A program made the translations under genes and the position numbers. Below are positions 25,255 to 38,424 of a stretch of 64,000 bases of DNA, piece after piece. How positions within the stretch are numbered: position 1 is the first letter of the stretch; the number at the start of each line of letters is the position of its first letter. The stretch is taken from positions 3,966,849-4,030,848 of the forward strand of contig CAXIPT010000001.1 in NCBI GenBank assembly GCA_964030475.1, in the 5' to 3' direction. This DNA is from Tethya wilhelma (Eukaryota; Porifera; Demospongiae; Tethyida; Tethyidae). Under the pieces are notes generated by a model. That model searched no databases. It had not been told where the DNA came from and saw only the letters and a program-made list of their open reading frames with translations.

Positions 25255-28200
25255 ATGGCGCTCAGTCCTCTGGGACTGACCTTTGTCATAGCAGATGTTG
25301 TGCTGAGAAGGCTTCTGTTACCATTTGTCTTAATTTCAGGTAAACCTAACTGCACACGTTTTTTTTTCAAAGATGTTTTTATAAATTATTGTTTTTTTTT
25401 ATAGCTGTGATATTCCGCTACAATTTGTTCTCGTTTGTGTATCTTCTGCTCTTCGTTGTATCTCTTCTCTTACCTGGACCTGGCTTGAAATCTCAGAAAG
25501 GTAGGTAAAAGATGAATGTACCTTAGTCTCCATGGCCACTACTACATTCTTTGTTTACTGCAAGTGTCTAGCTCAAAATGACGTAGGGTTGGTTAGTTGA
25601 GCATTCATGTGTAGCTGCAGGATACTTAGGTATACTATGGATTTGTTGAGAGATGAGGGAATGTTAAACAACAATGTTTAGGCTATCACTCCTCAATACT
25701 CAATGGTTGGGACTAAAGTCCATCTGGTTTGAGAATGCCGCCGAAAGTATAATATTGAGATTCATGCCATACTATTTCTATGGGACAAAATAGCTAACTT
25801 TTAACTAGTAAGGTGTAGGAAACTGAAAAAGCAACCAAAAGAACAGGGAGAACGAGTGCTTTCCAATGGTGCTTGAAATTTTGAAATCGGTTGGATAATA
25901 AGAAAGTTATTCAATTTGTTCTACTGGAATTCTCAAACCAGATGGACTTTAGCCATTGGGTGTGCCTGTCCCAATGTCCAGAACAGACTCAGACATTTAG
26001 TATACGTACATGTACTAGCTGGCATGGTGTACTCACTACCTAATAAAATGTATCTTATTGTGAAGCCTATTTGTCTCTCCATTATATATTGTGTAGCTTC
26101 CAACCTAGTGTTCCTCAGTATCTTACTGGTGTTCTCAGCAGTGGCTTCTCTTGGCCAGAGTTTCTTCCAGATCACTTTGGCAACAGACTACTCTCTATCT
26201 CCCTGTGAGTGATTGGCATAAATTATATTCATGTTGTCTTTATTCTAGACGGCAACCAGTGTGCGAGGGTGTCAGTTGTGTGATCATGCTCTTCATGAAT
26301 GTGTAGTCATTGTTTTGTGGTCATTCTAGCAGAGAGTTTTTAATTGTTGTGTGAAGAATGTTGTTCCATCAATTAGGGTGCATGCAGTGTGTATGGTTTG
26401 TGTATGTTGCAATGTGGTCACTGTCTGAATACAAGTGTGGTCTGTATTAAGTGAGTCTACTCTGTTACCATGGTGATACTGGCACATGTCTGAAACTTTT
26501 GCAGCCACATGTATACACAGAGTAACTCAATAATGTCTATCTGTTGCCACAACTGGCAATCTTGCAGGTCAAGGAGATGAATCAATATGGAGACAAGTTG
26601 GCTTTGTACAGTAAGTGAATCCTGTATGAGGTGTCTCTGTACATGTATTAGCTAGAATTCTCTTTGGGTTGAATTTAGAACAGGACAATCTTTTGTCTTT
26701 TATGATGGTAGCTAGACCATTCCTACCATTCCCTGTAGGTTTGATATTCCTGCTGTGGATGTAGTGCGACTCCTCCTACCTGATGTGGTGGTCTTCCTGG
26801 CCACCCTGCTCACCCTGTGTGTCAACGTGAGGGTCATCACTCTGAAGAGCTCACCGCAAGAGGAGGCCGAGGAGCGAGGGAAGGAAACTGTCACCGTGAT
26901 AACAGGGGAGGGTGGTGGTGGTAGCCAACAGGAATCACAGCAGACAGTGGGTATGTGTATGCTGTAGTGTGTACATCATGCATGTGGTTGTTTAAAGTTA
27001 AGGTAAGATGTCCTATCCTTTTGTTTCTCTCTGTTACTCACTTGGCAATGTGCAGGCTCCAGTGACTCTGAGTTGGAGGACCCATCAAGAGAAATGGCTC
27101 CTCCATTTGACAAGACTGTCCAGTGCTACTGGAGAATTCCCAAGTTTTTCCTTTACTGCTTAGAGCTGGCAATATTTGTGATGCTAGGATTATCAGGTAT
27201 AAATATTAAGGAAGCTGTTTAATGTAGACTGTAGCTAGCCTCGTACCCAAGCTCTCTCCTTTGAGGGAGGGGCCTGGGTACGAGGCTAGACTATAGCTAG
27301 TCCGTTACATAATAACTCAGCACTCTTCAAGGTATTGATGGGAATCCTAACTAGTTGTACTCTTGGCTTTGTGTGAATGATTTCATGATTCACCCATTCT
27401 AACACCAACCTCCAGGTGTTGCAGTACCCTCTCTCCTCTCATTCATCTACTATGCTGTCTTCCTGTTGGTGCTCATTATATGGAGTGTCCATTTGAGGTT
27501 GAAGTTTCTTGTTAGAATCATTCGTGCTGTGCTGGTCATCTATTCAGCTCTTCATCTCCTCCTGTTGGACCTCTACCAGTTCTCATCAGCACAGAGCCAC
27601 ATCCAGATCGTGCCTGCCAACACTACCGAGAGCCTCCTAGCTAGGTATTGCTACTTACTCAAATGTATGATTTGTAGGGAGTGGATATGTTTTGATTTGT
27701 ATATTATAGTTGTATGCACTAGGGACTTCGCGTATTTAATAATTATGTACTATTTTGTTTAAAAATCTTCAGGTCATGACATTCGTGCTTTGTTTATTTT
27801 TTATCCTCATTTCAGGTTGTTTGGATTGACTCCACTGATCCTCACTGACTGTGACCGGCCATCAGAGCTCCTTCTGACTCCTGATCAGAACTACATATCT
27901 TATCTCAGCCCGGTCTTCATCCTGGTCCTTCTCTGGGTGCTGGCAACCGACTTCAGGATGTGGCTATTCACCCCAGTGAGTTTGAGATGGTTTTTAAATT
28001 ATTGTTATAATTATATATTAAGGCTATCCCTGAGCTTGCTCTTGCATATTGTGGTAAGAGTATGTATTTGTCACATGGCAGTTGCTTAACTTCATTCTCA
28101 TTTACTTATTATTGCTGGTATCAAGTGTTTGTGTTTAATCTCATAAAATTTAATACTACGTTTCACAGCAATAAAATAAATAGTGACCTGTATGTTTTGT

Positions 28201-31200
28201 TGTCTATTATAATACTACATACTGTAAAGTTATCATCTGCAATCACACAAATCAATGTATATTTCTAAAACTGTTACTGTTAGTCCTTGTCTGAATCAAA
28301 GCTCTGCTCTAGGAAGCCATTGATATCAGTCACCACATAAGACATAGCAAAGCTCCTATAGAAACGATATATGCTTGCTTGGTTGTCAAAGCAGGGCACC
28401 ATGCAGTGCTCCTCCAAGGTCTGTTGCTGTGGCAGATCCTCCTCATCCACTTGCAGCCCTCTCAACTGAGCCTCAGTAATCTGTTGTATGAAAAATAAAA
28501 ACAGCCAACTGGTGTTAGTGTGTGTAGAATGATTGATAGCCTCACAGGTAGATGTTTCCATTGAAGCATGTATATAAAGAAAAAAAATTGTGAATTTTAT
28601 CAAGCAGTGTGTCCTTACCAAGTTCTCCAGGTTGTTGCTGAGCTCAGTTGTCAGTCTCTTTAGCTCACTGAACCTGACGCAGTAGTCACAGGCTGGGTCC
28701 TTGTTGATGGAGGCGTTGTAGAATGCTGTCACATTGCGCATGTAGACATCAAAGACACCAAGAATGTGTCTGTCATTTACAATCCTCTGAAGATACTGCA
28801 GGACAGGGGAAATGTGTTCAGTACTTAGCTGTCGTGTGTGGCTTTCTAAGATAATAATGAATGGCTTACATTGATTCCAGGTCGAATAAATCCATCTAGT
28901 TCTTGGGGACCCCTCACCGCAGCAAAGCAGGGTGACATTTGTATAAATTCTTCTGTCAAGAAGTGATCAATCTGTACAAAGAAGCAAAAAGAAAAAATAA
29001 AACACTAGTGTGACATTGGTACACGTAGACTTACAATGTATGTTGCCAGGACAGAGGCTGCAGTTCCCACTGCTTCTGCAGCTGTCTTTGTGACTTCTGC
29101 ACTATGTCGTACCTCTGTTTCTGACGGTACTGGGGGTGTGGTCATACCACTGTCAGCTGGAGCAGTGGTAGTGGTAGTGGTGGTATTAGTGGGTGAGCCC
29201 CCTTCATTATCTTGGTCCTCCTCACTGGTTGTGTTGGTTGCCTTGGTAGGAAGTGGAGTATCTCCATCATTCTCACCACCATCATTGAATGGTGCAGCTT
29301 GGACATGATCCAAGACTAGGAGAAATGCAGCTGCCAGCAATAGAGCTGTTGTGATCTTGAAGTATGACATTTTGTTGGGCGTGATTAAAAGAAATGACTT
29401 CGTTATTCTTGAGTTTAAATTCTTTCGTTATTCTTGATTTTCTGGTGAAATTGTGATCGAGCCTCTCTATATATAGACCAAACACCCTGTGAATACGGTT
29501 AAGGGTTGTTGGTCCCGTAAGCCTGTTGGTAGTTTACCGGTGCTCCATTGAACCGGTCGTGACTAAGAAATGGGAATCATTGAACTAGTAATTGTAAACA
29601 CGAGTGCACTGCTCATACTTATTTGAAACAGCTATTCATTTATGCAATTTTGCTTAATAAATTATGTGACGTATTGAATATTGGACATGTGTGGCGGTGA
29701 AGCACAGTCATGAATATTCATGAGAGCTGTCTTGCGTGTCTTTTACAAGTTTTCAAACCTCAGCAAGTGTTTTTTTTTTCAGACAACAAAAACTTTCTTA
29801 TCCAGTTTCAGCTTATCAGTTTGTGGTACCATAGCAAATGAACTGTTTTTAGTAGTGTATTTTGTAATGTATTTAAACGTTCTTCCAATATATGAATAAT
29901 TCATGACTTTGTATGAAAGTTGATATTCACGATCGTATGAATCTCTCTAAAGGGGAATTCCTGTGTATGTATTGGTGCATCCCCTGCAAGGCCTAATAAC
30001 TTACCAGGAAAAATTTCTTAGTTACAGTCGGGAGATTTTTGAATTATTTATTTTACATCACTCTCTTCCTGGATTTGGTACGGAGCTGAGACTAAATAAA
30101 ATGAGGCATTATGATATTTACAGGTTCTTTAGAATCATGTGGTAATATCCGGCACTTGTGTCTCTTCCGGTCTCTAGGCTGCCTACGTGGTGCTGTATAA
30201 TGGTGATGTAATAATGATGTAATGGCTATATAATGGGGAAGTCCAGCTGCTCCATTTTGCTTTGCTGTTGAGCCACGTAGGCTTAATTGAAACTGCAAAG
30301 GATCCAATTTCCCATAAAGTGCCTGTACCTATTGCTAATATTCATTACCATTGTATGCTCATCCATCATACACAATATTATACATACATGCTACCCTGTA
30401 GAAGTTGCTATGGAAAAAACATGGAGCATATTTCCTACCCATTCTGGACAGCCGTCCATCTTCATCAGTGTTCTGTGTCATTAGCCAGGGAACTCAGAGG
30501 CAGAGGGTAAGAAGAGAGGCTTCCTAAACTTCCAATCTTTACTACAACTGTGTAAATTGAACACACTTTTCTTTTTGTTCTAGCTTTGGAGCTCGTATGG
30601 GGCTATTCAACGTGAAGGTACAGAGGTACAGGTATGTATGTCTATCTACACGTGTCCTTCTTGGTGAGCATCTTGCCTCATGTCCTCTTCATTCTTACAG
30701 ACCTCTCCTGCTACCCTCCCCAGAGAGCCTTCAGCATCACCAGCTGACAGTCTGGACATTGATGAGGCAATGTCTGTTGTGCCAAAAAGGAGACGCCGTC
30801 TCAGAAAGATGTCTTTTGCAGATATTTGGCACAAAATCCAACATGTTGGGGTCATTCTCTGGGGTGGCATCCTCAGTGTCAGCTACATCTTTGCAATCGT
30901 CTGCATGATGGTAAGAGCCCGTTCAAAACAAAGAAGTTTGTTTGATTTTTTTATTCGGGATTTTTGTTCACTCATAATTTTCAATTCCCCCACCACACCA
31001 CACCCTCAGCTGTGGAGTGTTCTCTATCCCTCGTGGCCTTCGTTGGTGTTCCTCCTCTGGTCGTGCCTCATTTGGCTCATCCCTAGGATCAACCCAAAGA
31101 ACTCTCTCTTCTTCACCTCACCTCTCCTTGTCCTCTATGCCCTCGTCCTCCTCATCTTGCAGTACGTTTACAGCTTGGATCTCAACGAGAATGAGTTGAT

Positions 31201-32721
31201 CAGGAATTTTGACCTGATCACTGAGTGTAGCAGTGGGACCCTGGTGGCCTGCAAGAGTTGGGTACTGCTTGTGAAGGTGAGCTCTGTGGTGTGGTGTTAG
31301 CCTCATTCCCAGGCCACTCCCTCTTTTAGTGTTTCACGCTAGAGGGACTGGTCTGTATGAGGCTAGTGTGGTGTGTTAGCCTTGTTTCCTCTCGTGAGTC
31401 CACATTCACTGGAGTGGGAGTCTGGCAACGAGGCTAGGGCATGTGGCATTGTACTGTTGATACTGATTGTTCTGTGAACCTTATTATCACTCAATAGTTG
31501 GACTAGCTGTATTAACTCAGCCGCATGCACACAATGTATTTGTGTAGTTCAATTGAGAGCCTTTTGTTTTTGTCTAGACTCTTCTGACGGTGGTATTCTT
31601 TGCTGCATTTCACGAGACGGTCCGTATCTCCAAGGAGTGGCTGGAGAAGAAGAGGAGGCAACGACACACAGATGATGATGGTGAGATTCCTCTCACTCAG
31701 GTTCATAATCAGGAAGGTACAGTAGTGGCAGTCGTTCTCCCTCCCTGTCCACCAGTTGGAGAGTGGGATTGACAACCACTTGATGGTGCCCCTTTGTAAT
31801 AGACCTCTGTAGTCACCAGACCACTAGTTTTCCATTCTTTAGACTATTGGGACAATATTAACCTATTTATACATGTAATGCTTGATAATCACTGTGTGAA
31901 TACATTTGGTGTTTCCCCTTGTAGCCACTGGTTCTAAGGAGAAGTCAGAGGCATCCACAGCTCGTACTAAGATCTATGACAGTGTGTATCGTCTGCTGTG
32001 CTCCTACTGGATACTGGTGGTCATTGGAGCTTTCTTGCTAGTCATACTGACAGGGGACCCAAGCCTACTCAAGAGTGTCTACATGGTGTTCTTTTTCCTT
32101 TTCTTGGTGACATATCAGGTATATACTTGTGTCTTAAAACTGTATGAACTGTCATTTCCTATCTTTGTCCTGTCCTGTATTGTCTTGTCCTACAGGTCAC
32201 TGAGAATTTCTGGTTCTACTTGAGCTTCCCAGTGTGGTGGCTGTTGGTTGTGTATTCAGCTCTGGAGCTGGTTCTGGTCTACACATATCAGTTTGATGTT
32301 GTCAGCAATGGCTGGCTGAGACTCTACAACACAACTCACCTGGCGAATGACAGCATCTCTGCTGATGATCTGTAAGTAATATTGTATTGCTGCTATCAGT
32401 ACTGAGTAGCATTAGTGATATGATCCAACTTTTTTTTTTATCTGAATCTTCATTTCCTCTTTCAGGTATGACAGCATTGGTCTGCAAAAGTATGACATTA
32501 ATGCTTTACCTAATCTCCTGGAGTCTCTTATCCCGCCTGCTATTTTCATTGCTGTGATGGCAATGCAGCTGAGATATTTCAGACCCTTGAAACTCTCTGC
32601 TTCCACCACGAGCAAGGAGTCCGGTCTCTCAGCTCTTGACCTCAAGAACCTCCTTCCTGCTCCTCTCAGGAGCCGTCTCAATGAATGGGAGGAAAAGAAC
32701 ACCGAGGAAGAGCAACCGGAT

Positions 32722-32753
<32 letters not shown>

Positions 32754-33861
32754 TATGTTATGCATCTCACCCTCTGTGACTAGGCTTCAAATAGCCATTG
32801 ATTGTGTCCTTCTCCACTAGGTGACAATGGTGAGTCAGTGTTCACAGCCGAGCCTTCAACAGACGAGAGAACCCTCTCTAGTAGTGGCCTCACTAGACAG
32901 AGGACCATATCTGCCAGCAGTGAATCTAGAGCCTACACGTGCTATAGAGTTTTCCTCTATCTCTTCCAGAAGTCGAGAGAGGTCATTGTGACCCTCTTCT
33001 GTCTCTTCTGGAGGTTCCTAGAACTCCACATGCACAAGATCGTTGCTCTTGTCCTGTTTGTCACCACACTGTCTCAAGTATCCGCCATCTACTGGTTGCT
33101 GCTACTCAGCATAGTGATAATGCTGCCCCTACCCTACTTCAATCCTCTCAGCTACCCTCTTATCACCCTGTACCTTGGTATCATCAGTACAGTGAAGATG
33201 ATCTACCAGGTGCCAATCATTCGAAGGCATGCCTTGGATTTCAACGGGACCAGTACCTGCAATGCTATTGCTGAGGTATGAATGTTGCCATGGTTTGTGT
33301 TGTTTGGTAGCCACGATTGTTGTGCACTGTGATAATTTTGTAACTCTTCTTCTCAGAACACCACTCCAGGGCAGGTCTTCCATGACACCTACTCACCTCG
33401 TACTGGCAGTGCCAATTGGATTGGACTGCATAAAACTGATGAATTTGCAGCCTACATCTGGGTAAGTTGCTTTCGCCAATACCTATTACAACACTATTGA
33501 TTAGATATGTACATGCGTGTGTGTACAATTATGATGCAATATTTCTTTCTCTCTGTGTAGCTGCCAATTGTTTCATCGTTGCTTCTCTCTCTGTGGTTCT
33601 CAGCCAGGAGATACCAGGTAGCCATCGTGGACATTATCATTCATTCTTGAGAACTAGTTTGATCTTGTGTCTTTCATTTCATCTCCAGGCTCACTACTAC
33701 CACTCTAAAGGCGTTAGAGTGGAAGAGTACGAAACAGGGTCATTGTTTCTGAATGTAACCCGCCAAGCTGCTGAGACGTCTGTCTTCAGTGCTGGCAAAT
33801 ATCTCATCAATCACTTCTTTGAGATGTATGGAGTGGAGGTATGTTGATCGTTGAGAGTCAC

Positions 33862-33956
<95 letters not shown>

Positions 33957-36900
33957 CACATTACAGACCATCCTTTTCTGTCGTCGTACTGTAGGTCTGC
34001 TGGAGCATGTTGGCCATAACTGTTGCTGTCCGTGTAGATGTCTATGGTCCTGCTTATGGTATCATCTTGTTTCTTCTGCTCCTCACACCTCGTCGAGTCC
34101 TAGCACCAGTCTGGGTGATCATCCTGCTCCTTCACGGCGCTCTTCTCTTGGCACAGTACTTCTTCCTCTTGGGAGGGCCTCCTGGCTTCTGCCTCACAAG
34201 AGGAGCCACCCAAGGTCGGTTCATTAGGATAATGGGTGTTTTTTAAGGGAAACAATTTTCGTAGATTTTGTGGAGTTTGGGAAAATTGTATTGCACTGTA
34301 GTCTCAGCAAGAAGGATGACAATTCATAATTAAATCCACAAAAAAAAGTTACATGTATTTTAAGAAAATCGGTGAAATTTGTTTCCGAGCTGTTCATAAA
34401 GTACCAACTTTAATCTGAAATTATACAGTGTATGCTTGGAGTGACCTTAGCCCCCCAGCTCTGAAGAAATGGCTCTTTCTCACTGATGACATGGAACAGG
34501 TGCTGGACAAGAACCTCCTCTATGGTAGGTCCAAGTTATAATTTACTACACTTCATGATATCCTTGTATTTTTGTTGTATGTACTGTATGAATGAAAAAG
34601 TTATTTTGATTTTATGTGCATCTACTCTCATTCACTGGCAGCTGATTTCATTTTCTACATCTTGGTTTGTCTTCAAATCCACTACTTCCGTGGCAACCCC
34701 CTGAGGAAAGGCACACCTGAACAAGTCACAACCAACGGTACTCTGAGGAACTTCCTTGAGCTCCAGTGTGTACTGGACTACATCAAGGTAGGAATACCTG
34801 CTCTAAGAACGTTTCAAACTTTGGGACATGTATGTCTATTGTATTGACCCCCCCCCCCCCTTCCTTCTTTCTCTGTCTGCTTTATCTGTGACTCATGCAG
34901 TACATCATCATCCAATACTCATTCTGGGTGTCACTCTTCCTCATCTTCTTCACGGCCGCCAGCAGGGTGAGTCTCTTTGGGCTCCTCTATCTCCTTGTGG
35001 CGTTCTTCTTCCTCTACAGAGGCATGGACATGCTCAGAGACAGACAACGCACCAGACATTACAGGTGACTGCAATGAAACAGACTATAGTTGTTCAGTTT
35101 TGAATGGCAGTTACAATCTTCATATATGGCTGTTGCATCCTCTTTGCAGCTGGGCAATCCTTCGGTTGGTTACCTTGACTATACTGTTGATCCGAGTCTC
35201 ATTACAGGTGAGTGCAGTTGACCAACGCCTCTATAGTCTGTAGTATTCTTTCAGCAAAAAAGATTTTACATTTTATATAATTTTTATAATTATATATACA
35301 TGTACATTTATCTGTGTACCCTAGGTGATTGATTGTGCTCATCTTATCGACTGGAAGGCTAGAGGAGATGAAAGGATAGGCTGTATTTTCATCCTGCTGT
35401 TTAATGGAGCTTGCAACAGAGAACAATACTATGGTAGTAAAAATATACATGCACTTGCTTCCACTCCCAAGCCTGTACTCTTTACCCAATGAAGGCCTGC
35501 CCCATGGTGAGCGTTGTTCCCAGCCTCTCCCCAAATGTACCTGACATCAAGAAAAATCATTGGAAAAAATCTTGAGATCTAGCTGGAATTCAAACCCAGG
35601 TCTTTCAAACTCCGCTTGAATACTCTTTACCACTGAGCTGCTAGAGCTCACAGGCATCAGAGCGGAGAATAGCAGTGCAGTGTACACTACTATTCCTAGG
35701 CACTAGTCAACTTCCGAACCAGATCTCAAGGCCTACATGTAATGGCATGACCCGCATGATGCAAATACATGATGCACATATACGGGGAGTCGATTTGTTA
35801 CTGTAACTTGAAGGTTGAGGATTTCAAATCAGTATAAATTATTTGTCCTCATTTTTGCAGGGTCTACCAATGCCAGCTGCTCCTCTGGTCCCAACAGTGT
35901 TGGTCTGTGGGTGGATGCTTTGAACTTCACTGTGATCACTCTGCAGATCATCATCTTTGACTCTCGGTTCAGTGAGATTATAAGGAAAGATGCTCTCAGG
36001 AAACAGAAGAATGCTAAATCGTTAGTCTACGTGATATGGGTGTTCTATCAGTGAATGTGTGAAGATTTTGACTCACTTCTTTTTCTTCCAGATTTCGAGA
36101 TGTGTTTGATAACAAGGTGACCGAAATACAGGAATCCAATCAGGAGAAAATGGAGGCAGAGTTACTAGAACTCAAAGAGAGGTCTGTTTTGTTTTTGTTG
36201 CTTTTGTTGTTGTTTTTTGAAATTATTTGATGATATTGTTTTGCTTTGTTTTAGAGCTGCTGAGTTGAAGCTAACTGAGAATAGGATTGATCACATCCTA
36301 TATGCTGGAGGTAAAGTTGCCATTTGCTAGTCTCATGAAGCCAGCTGCCGACCCTCAGGGGGCGTATGGGCAGAGCAAGTGTGAGGGGCTGGCTTCGCGA
36401 GACTAGCTGTTTGCATGATTGTTTGTATCAACGTACACATTTGAGAAACTACGATTGGCCCTCTTCAGTTGAGATACCTGAGGATATCACTGTGAGACGG
36501 ATTCGCAAGAGGAGGGATACCACGACCAGTGAATCTGATGCCTACTTTGGAATAGATGATACTGATTCCCTCGCAGGAGACGTACCAAGCAGCAAACTGT
36601 CTGGTGAAGGAGGAGAGGAAGACGAACTAGGAGAAAAAGAAGTGGAAAAGAAAGCACTCGTGAAAGTGTGGAATCAGTTTGTTGCCTTGCTCAATCAGGC
36701 CCTGGATCTGCTCATCAACTGGTTGGAGTCTACCAGCTACCTCTATCGCATGGTGGTCAGTGAACTGGGCCGAGAAGTGAGCTCTTCACCAGACATTGGT
36801 GTAGAGTCCACACCATTTGCCAGTGAGCGTGTGGACTCTTATGGTACCATCGAGACAAGAAGGAGACCTGATGATGGTGATGGCAGACCAGATGAAGAAG

Positions 36901-37897
36901 AAAGTCCAGGTGCAGCACAACCCTCGCTGACCACTACTGTAGCTGTGGAGGTCCACGAAGAGCCTTCACGACGACCCAGTGAGGGGTCCTACTCGGCAGC
37001 TGTGACTGAAGGGAGCATTTTGAAAGACGAAGAGATGTCATCATCTCAAGCTGCTCCAAGGAGTCGTGGTACTGCTGGAGGAAGAGGAAGAGCAAGAGAT
37101 GGTGGTGTGACGTTTGATACCAGGGGAGATATTTTGTTTGAGGAGCTTCGAGTGGCTCCAACGGAGGACGAGGAGAGAGACATCAGAGAGTTCGAAGAGG
37201 ATTTGGAAGAGCAAGCCAAGAAGTACTCTTACAAGTTAAGACGATTGATTGTGGCGCTCTACTACGCCTTTCTCTCCCATTCGGAGTACGTTGTGTACTT
37301 CTTCATCATTCTCAATGTCATCTTGAACGGCAGTCTCTTGTCACTGGTCTATGTATTCATTCTCTTCTCGTGGGGTCTCCTCTCCATCCCTTGGCCGAGC
37401 AAGAGGTTCTGGCTGTTCTTGATCTTCTACACCATGTTTGTCCTCACGGTGAAGTATGGGTTCCAGTTTCAAGAGATTGAGTACTGGAGTAGGTTTGATC
37501 CCAAGAGTGGGCTCTATCCCCCCAGAATCATTGGCATCCTGTTTAGGGAGAACTTCTTTGCAAATGCTGCATTTGACATGCTGCTGTTGATTGCTCTGCT
37601 CATCCACAGAGGATTGTTGAAGGTTTGTAGTCACATGCAGTGTGTGTCTTAGTGCTTTTTTGATTCAATGACCTGACCTGCTCTGTTGGTGCGTGTTAAT
37701 ATAGGAGTATGGATTGTGGACCACTAGATCAGTCATCACTACTAAGAACTTCTTGTGAGTTGTGTATAAGACAGCAAAATACTGTGTGGTTTCATATAAT
37801 TGTAGCTGCTAGAGTGTATTTTAGTATTGCTGATAGATTCTGTTTTCAATGGTCCTTTGTTATTTGTAAGACGAAAGGAACACTCTAGTTTAGACTT

Positions 37898-37955
<58 letters not shown>

Positions 37956-38300
37956 GCCAAGTACTGTGGAATGAGTTCAAAGGGTTCTTCCAGAGGATCC
38001 TGAATCCAGTCATATCCCAAGGGGCTAAGGACTATTACGTGCCTATGCTGTTCTTTGACATCCTTTGTTTCATCACCATTATATTGGGAGTCAGCTCGTT
38101 TGGGGTATGTCTTTAGTAGTCTATGTGTCTCAAGTATACAGAAGATATTTCACTCAAGTGTCAATGGTTCAGGTTGGGTTTAGCAGTGGAGGAACTAACA
38201 TTGTTGCTGTTGCTGCCGTTGCAAACTTCGTGCGATCCAACTACATCCCTTTGTCCTTCATTATCCTCCTTCTCCTTCAGTTCATTTCCATGCTTGTTGA

Positions 38301-38356
<56 letters not shown>

Positions 38357-38357
38357 T

Positions 38358-38424
<67 letters not shown>

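Noticed and set aside
35585..35643. Possible tRNA gene on the minus strand
   Set aside because: A and B boxes are present, but the acceptor stem does not pair well and the length is irregular; better described as a SINE-like element.
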